Shown piece by piece: positions 61,777 to 64,000 of a DNA stretch of 64,000 bases. Position numbers and translations under genes: made by a program. The notes beneath the pieces are model-generated. The model was not told the DNA's origin, did not search any database, and saw only the letters and a program-made list of their open reading frames with translations. The stretch comes from Candidatus Jettenia caeni (GTDB lineage: Bacteria; Planctomycetota; Brocadiia; Brocadiales; Brocadiaceae). The stretch is taken from the NCBI GenBank assembly GCA_000296795.1, contig BAFH01000003.1:682401-746400 (forward strand), given 5' to 3'. Every line of letters starts with the position of its first letter. Position 1 is the stretch's first letter.

Positions 61777-61914
61777 TACGTGTGACCGCAAACAAAGTCG
61801 CCGAGGGGCCTAATTTGATGCATATGGGATTCAGAGGCGAGGCAACACGTTTGAATTTCCTATACATTTAATGAGACCTTCGATGACTTTTCAATCGTAA
61901 AGACGTGTTGTGGT

Positions 61915-61942
61915 GTAGTGGCAAGGCGCGCCTTGCCACTAC
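61915..61942. repeat. Perfect 28-base palindrome
   Basis: GTAGTGGCAAGGCG is followed directly by its exact complement, with CGCG at the centre. No other copy was seen in the window. Confidence 0.75.
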
Positions 61943-62132
61943 AGAATCGCTTTGAAATTCCTCTGCGCCGAGTTATAAGTAGGTCGGATTAAGCGATAGC
62001 GAATCCACCTTTCCTGGAAATAGTATGGGTGGATTCGGCGTAAAAAACAACGCCTTAATCCACCCCACTCATACCTTGAAAAAACTGAGAGGACAAAGAG
62101 AAGATATCTTCGGTAACTCCTTATTTTCCCTA

Positions 62133-63233
62133 TCAATCCGGTTTTACCGTATCACCCAGTGTATCCTCAAGGTAAAGCATTTTTACCAATACAATAATGG
62201 CAGCCACAAGAGGAGTTGCAAACACGAGGCCCAGAAATCCTAAGAGAACTCCCATTAACACCTGAGCAATAATAACCAGAGCTATTGGTATTGATGTGGC
62301 GCGCCGTTCGATATAGGGTGTGATCAAATAGCTCTCGATACCCTGGATAGCGAAGTAAAGGAGTACGATATAGAATGCCTTCATAGGACTTTGCATGAGC
62401 GCGAGTAACACGGCCGGTATAGCCGAGAGGATCGGACCTATATTGGGAATGAATGTGAATATCCCGGCGATGAAGCCCAGTGCCATTGCAACAGGTATAC
62501 CAAGCAGGTTCAACCCAAGTCCGGTAAATATGGCAATAATAGCCATTGATATAATCTTGCCCACAAGCCACCAAAATAAAGTCTCTTCAACGTTATTCAA
62601 AACCTCCTGAGCACGCTTCCGTTTCTTTATAGGGACGAGTTTTACAATACCTTTTATGTAAGATTGGGGATTAATAGAAAGAAATAAACCGACAATTATA
62701 ATGATGAGGAAATTTGCTACAAGACCGAATGTCGCTGAAAAAAAGCTGCCGATTTTTGATAATACATTCATTTTTCCAGACATAATCTCGTTGATACTGG
62801 GTACTTTTGTAAGGAGTGTCTTGACCCATGTATATTGCATGAGTTGATCTCTGAGCTGTTGTATCGATTGCGGAAGGGTCTGTGCTAATTGGTCAATTTG
62901 TTCCGTTACTTTAGGCACAATAAACCAGGTAACTATACCAAAGATGCCGATAAGGCTAAACAAGACTATTATCAGCGATAAGCCGATGGAGAGATGAGTG
63001 TATTTTCTGATAAGATTGCTGAGGCCGCGCAGGAAAATTGCCATTAATGCGCTTGCAAAGATAAGCAAAAGCACATCAATAGTCTTCCAGAATACTAGCA
63101 ATAAGATAATGATGAATGTGCCAATCCCTACTGCTAAGAGAACACGTTGTGCAAAAACAGAACGATTTGTATGCACAGTATCCGGGTCTATCTCCTGGTT
63201 TCTTTGTTCCTGCCCTGCATGCTCTTTATTCAT
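62133..63233 (-). CDS. AI-2E family permease (PerM/YdiK type)
   Basis: A 366-residue membrane protein with about seven to eight spans. Family features: paired N-terminal spans (VLLAVGIGTFIIILLLVFWKTIDVLLLIFASALMAIFL), the amphipathic middle with LRDQLMQYTWVKTLL, and the C-terminal GIPVAMALGFIAGIFTFIPNIGPILSAIPAVLLAL, where the FIPNIGP motif is diagnostic. Members export AI-2, sodium or other small solutes; the substrate is not predictable here. GAGGAGATCCGGATT precedes the ATG. Confidence 0.9.
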   Translation of the reverse strand: MNKEHAGQEQRNQEIDPDTVHTNRSVFAQRVLLAVGIGTFIIILLLVFWKTIDVLLLIFASALMAIFLRGLSNLIRKYTHLSIGLSLIIVLFSLIGIFGIVTWFIVPKVTEQIDQLAQTLPQSIQQLRDQLMQYTWVKTLLTKVPSINEIMSGKMNVLSKIGSFFSATFGLVANFLIIIIVGLFLSINPQSYIKGIVKLVPIKKRKRAQEVLNNVEETLFWWLVGKIISMAIIAIFTGLGLNLLGIPVAMALGFIAGIFTFIPNIGPILSAIPAVLLALMQSPMKAFYIVLLYFAIQGIESYLITPYIERRATSIPIALVIIAQVLMGVLLGFLGLVFATPLVAAIIVLVKMLYLEDTLGDTVKPD

Positions 63234-63862
63234 AATCCGGATCTCCTCTGCCGGGGAGATTTATTGCAGAGAAATTCCCGTTTCAGAGATTGAGTAGCTT
63301 TTTAGTTAAGGATTGAAATACGGATAGAACTCTCTGCTGGTCTACTATTCAATTCACACATGAGATTGCCCTTGTAGGGCAAGGCTTTAGCCTTGCTCTC
63401 CCATCTGAACATAGAGATGGAGTAGCACAACTCTAAAGGGTTGACCTATCATTACCCACAAGTCCCAGTACACTGTCAACTTAATTTATCATAACGTACT
63501 CTCTCGTATGTGTCATTGCGAGGGGTATTTTCCCGAAGCAATCTCTTTTGAAATGTCCAGGGGATTGCTTCGGACAATAACCCTCGCAATGACACAGCCC
63601 CATGCAGTTGAACCGATACAAATCGTATTATCATGAATCATATTGACAGTGTACCAGATAGGGTGACACGGAAAAACCCTATATACATTTAATCTCCCTT
63701 GATCTCCCTTTAAAAAAGGGGGAAATCCCTTGTTCCCCCCTTTTCTAAAGGGGGGTCAGGGAGGATTAGAGGGGAACAGGGACACATATTGCCCTTTTTC
63801 CAAAGGGATGCTTCCTTTTTTGATGCTATTGCCCTCATAGTATATCTTTCTTCTGAAAGATA
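63234..63862. other. Repeat-filled intergenic region
   Basis: No gene. It holds a family E palindrome (63373-63397), family A full copy 2 (63468-63654) and a family D palindrome with arm (about 63680-63825). Confidence 0.75.
63468..63654. repeat. Palindromic repeat family A, full copy 2
   Basis: 187 bases, nearly identical to 29611-29794, including the ends (GTACACTGTCAACTTAATTT and TATTGACAGTGTAC), the CATTGCGAGG/CCTCGCAATG arms and the inner CCCATGCAGTTGAACCGATA segment. Small differences lie in the hairpin loop. Confidence 0.9.
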
Positions 63863-64000
63863 TTACTTGTAAAAATTAGTAGACTCAGTTTCTTCGACGG
63901 GTTTATCCAGACAATCTTCTATCATACTGACCTTGAACCGGGTATCACCCTGATCAACTGCCTTAACGACGATCTGCCAACTTGCCTTTGCTTCTGGATC
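63863..64000 (-). CDS. C-terminal end of an unknown protein (partial)
   Basis: The last 45 codons of a gene that begins beyond the window, ending KPVEETESTNFYK-stop. The visible part (ASWQIVVKAVDQGDTRFKVSMIEDC) looks like a beta-strand-rich domain end. It is called a gene because the frame is open to the edge and the region to its left is repeats; the family is not recognised. Confidence 0.55.
   Translation of the reverse strand, partial: DPEAKASWQIVVKAVDQGDTRFKVSMIEDCLDKPVEETESTNFYK

Larger units (their letters stand above)
61290..62132. other. Repeat-filled intergenic region
   Basis: No gene. Contents: an inverted copy of the family D arm (61361-61450, complement of 35960-36050) with its palindrome (to about 61515); half of family A (about 61648-61680); family B copy 3 (61709-61776); a perfect 28-base palindrome at 61915-61942 (GTAGTGGCAAGGCG and complement); and family F-type copies (about 61978-62070, GATTAAGCGATAGCGAATCC and complement-like arms). 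Confidence 0.8.

Overview
The window looks like a chromosomal segment of a Gram-negative anaerobe, most likely an anammox planctomycete (Brocadiaceae: Candidatus Brocadia, Jettenia or Kuenenia type). This is inferred from gene style: paralogous SBBP beta-propeller proteins with a DUF7948-type N-terminus, a molybdopterin enzyme fused to a cysteine desulfurase, rubrerythrins, and many short palindromic repeat families between genes. There is no rRNA or marker gene in the window to prove it.

Layout. 1-5.5 kb: end of a response regulator gene, a folate branch pair (pabC, pabB), xerC, a YhcC-type radical SAM gene and tRNA-Gly(CCC). 5.5-17.9 kb: a complete-looking filamentous phage (inovirus) provirus inserted in that tRNA gene. 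It carries a tyrosine integrase, Zot/pI, pVI-like, pIII-like, several tiny single-span membrane proteins, pVIII-like major coat, ssDNA-binding-like protein, secretin (pIV), a Rep_trans initiator, an excisionase-like protein, an S24 repressor and a toxin-antitoxin pair, and it is interrupted by an IS5/IS903-type insertion with a 9-bp target duplication. 17.9-20.8 kb: a second, gutted provirus in tandem (integrase tail, deleted IS66, zinc-knuckle gene, DUF104/VapC pair), bounded by a third, decayed copy of the tRNA attachment sequence.

21-36 kb: host genes: two SRPBCC proteins, DUF3309, a large secreted beta-propeller protein, thiol peroxidase Tpx, PQQ-type sugar dehydrogenase, a beta-helix protein, ArfB, a short-chain dehydrogenase, a ZIP transporter, GNAT, an ODP-type metallo-hydrolase, a rhodanese and a DsbA-family protein. 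37-40.4 kb: the 1139-residue molybdopterin oxidoreductase/cysteine desulfurase fusion, the most unusual host gene here. 41-50.7 kb: EgtD-like methyltransferase, a small envelope/stress cluster (two DUF883 proteins), a second beta-propeller protein, a lipoprotein and a YihY-family membrane protein. 51.7-54.7 kb: M48 protease, two tandem rubrerythrins (the second has lost most diiron ligands) and a DUF62 SAM hydrolase. 54.8-61.3 kb: bioA, bioD, thiC (or a bzaF-like paralogue), a B12-binding-type radical SAM protein and an O-methyltransferase. 62-64 kb: an AI-2E family permease and the end of an unknown gene.

The two highlights are the filamentous provirus, whose gene order parallels Ff phages (V, two tiny proteins, VIII, terminator, III, VI, I) but whose tip adhesin is built from six calcium-binding-type repeats, and the molybdenum enzyme/sulfurtransferase fusion. 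The host DNA outside the provirus is studded with at least six families of short inverted-repeat elements; I found none of these families inside the provirus, which fits recent arrival.
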